A DNA stretch of 7,012 bases from Leptolyngbya sp. SIO4C5 (GTDB lineage: Bacteria > Cyanobacteriota > Cyanobacteriia > Phormidesmidales > Phormidesmidaceae): the NCBI GenBank assembly GCA_010671965.1, contig JAAHIC010000225.1:1-7012 (forward strand), read 5' to 3'. How positions within the stretch are numbered: position 1 is the stretch's first letter; every line of letters begins with the position of its first letter. Positions 6,666 through 7,012 of the stretch are shown one piece after another. The notes beneath the pieces are model-generated. The model saw nothing but the letters and a program-made list of their open reading frames with translations. It was not told the DNA's origin and did no database searches. The position numbers and the translations under genes are program-made.

Positions 6666-6673
6666 AGAGAAAG
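6666..6673 (+). promoter_or_regulatory. Ribosome-binding site of ndhF
   Basis: AGAGAAAG, purine-rich with a GAG core at 6667-6669, lies just before the ATG at 6676. It is a modest Shine-Dalgarno match and supports this start, together with the alignment of the N-terminus to NdhF3/NdhF4 proteins. Confidence 0.45.
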
Positions 6674-6675
6674 TA

Positions 6676-7012
6676 ATGCTTCAGTTTTTGCTGCAAACCG
6701 TCTGGCTCATTCCTTGCTATCCCTTGTTGGGCATGGTGCTATCAGCCCTATGGACGCCCTCGATTATTCGCCGTACCGGGCCGCGACCTGCCGGATACGT
6801 CAACTTGATGACTACTTTAGCCGCTTTTGTTCACGCGATTGTGGCTTTTTTAGAAGTATGGCAGCAGCCTCCTGTCTACGAGGCTTTTTCTTGGCTGCAG
6901 GTGGCGGATTTGAACCTTTCGGTGTCCATTGAGATTTCAGCCGTTACCCTAGCGGCCATCATTGTCCTGACCGAGCTGAGCCAGCAGGTTCAGCCCGGTC
7001 AGGACAATGATG
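6676..7012 (+). CDS. ndhF: NAD(P)H-quinone oxidoreductase subunit F, NdhF3/NdhF4 type (N-terminal part)
   Basis: This is the start of a membrane proton-translocating subunit of a cyanobacterial NDH-1 complex in the thylakoid. The N-terminus, with FLLQTVWLIPCY (4-15), IIRRTGPRPAGYVN (30-43) and LQVADLNL (74-81), fits the NdhF paralogues of the CO2-uptake complexes (NdhF3 or NdhF4, partnered with NdhD3/D4 and CupA/CupB), not the respiratory NdhF1, which starts quite differently. I recognise this from memory of the family and cannot separate F3 from F4. Hydrophobic helices lie at about 5-26, 42-62 and from 85 onward. Only 112 codons are present of a family length of roughly 600. Residues after T99 (ELSQQVQPGQDND) come from a probable fold-back artefact; the true continuation appears to be GLNLLAQ. 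Confidence 0.85.
   Translation, partial: MLQFLLQTVWLIPCYPLLGMVLSALWTPSIIRRTGPRPAGYVNLMTTLAAFVHAIVAFLEVWQQPPVYEAFSWLQVADLNLSVSIEISAVTLAAIIVLTELSQQVQPGQDND
6957..7012. repeat. Terminal inverted repeat, probable fold-back chimera at right edge
   Basis: Positions 6957-6973 (CATCATTGTCCTGACCG) are the exact reverse complement of 6996-7012, with a 22-nt spacer at 6974-6995. The reverse complement of the whole segment translates, in the ndhF frame, as IIVLTGLNLLAQ. This is the expected NdhF sequence at this point, whereas the direct reading leaves the family consensus abruptly after T99. The sequence therefore seems to turn back on itself at about 6973/6974. Confidence 0.85.

Noticed and set aside
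6714..6932. 72-codon plus-strand frame starting at 6714
   Set aside because: It is a shadow in another frame of ndhF, whose own frame matches the family.

Overview
This window looks like cyanobacterial chromosomal DNA. The octamer GCGATCGC (the cyanobacterial HIP1 repeat) occurs 12 times in 7 kb, far above chance. The right-hand gene is an NdhF of the type found only in the CO2-uptake NDH-1 complexes of cyanobacteria. The moderately high GC content and gene content would suit a Leptolyngbya-like or related filamentous lineage, but I cannot name a genus from this sequence.

Layout, left to right. (1) Positions 1-588, minus strand: the N-terminal part of a membrane-anchored CHASE-domain sensor protein, cut by the window edge. 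(2) 589-857: a divergent intergenic region with a candidate minus-strand promoter, a triplet of 8-bp direct repeats at 11-bp pitch, and a GTTTACTC direct repeat. (3) 858-6469, plus strand: a compact five-gene operon for a complete peptide/nickel-type (Opp/Dpp family) ABC importer. The order is substrate-binding lipoprotein, permease B, permease C, ATPase D, ATPase F. The gaps are 0 nt, a 4-nt overlap, 4 nt and 20 nt. (4) 6470-6675: an AT-rich intergenic region with a candidate promoter and two palindromes built from the same GTCTAT half-site. (5) 6676-7012, plus strand: the start of an ndhF3/ndhF4-type gene, cut by the window edge.

The genes of the operon work together. The lipoprotein captures a peptide or similar small solute in the periplasm. 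The two permeases form the channel, and the two ATPases, each with a C-terminal four-cysteine motif, power uptake. The divergent CHASE sensor might respond to a small extracellular ligand, but a functional link to the transporter is only a positional guess. ndhF belongs to a separate transcription unit for inducible CO2 uptake.

The strongest unexpected signal is at the two ends. Both extremities are short inverted repeats (18-bp arms at the left, 17-bp arms at the right), and each edge copy reads as the neighbouring gene on the opposite strand. At the right, the reverse complement of the last 56 bases continues NdhF as ...IIVLTGLNLLAQ, the sequence expected for the family. At the left, the first 32 bases continue the CHASE protein as ARDTGAIAISG. 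The simplest reading is that the window is a whole contig with chimeric fold-back ends, not that these are natural hairpins. About 32 bases on the left and 39 on the right should not be trusted as genomic order. I found no previously undescribed multi-gene system here. The most interesting biological leads are the two regulatory repeat architectures in the intergenic regions.
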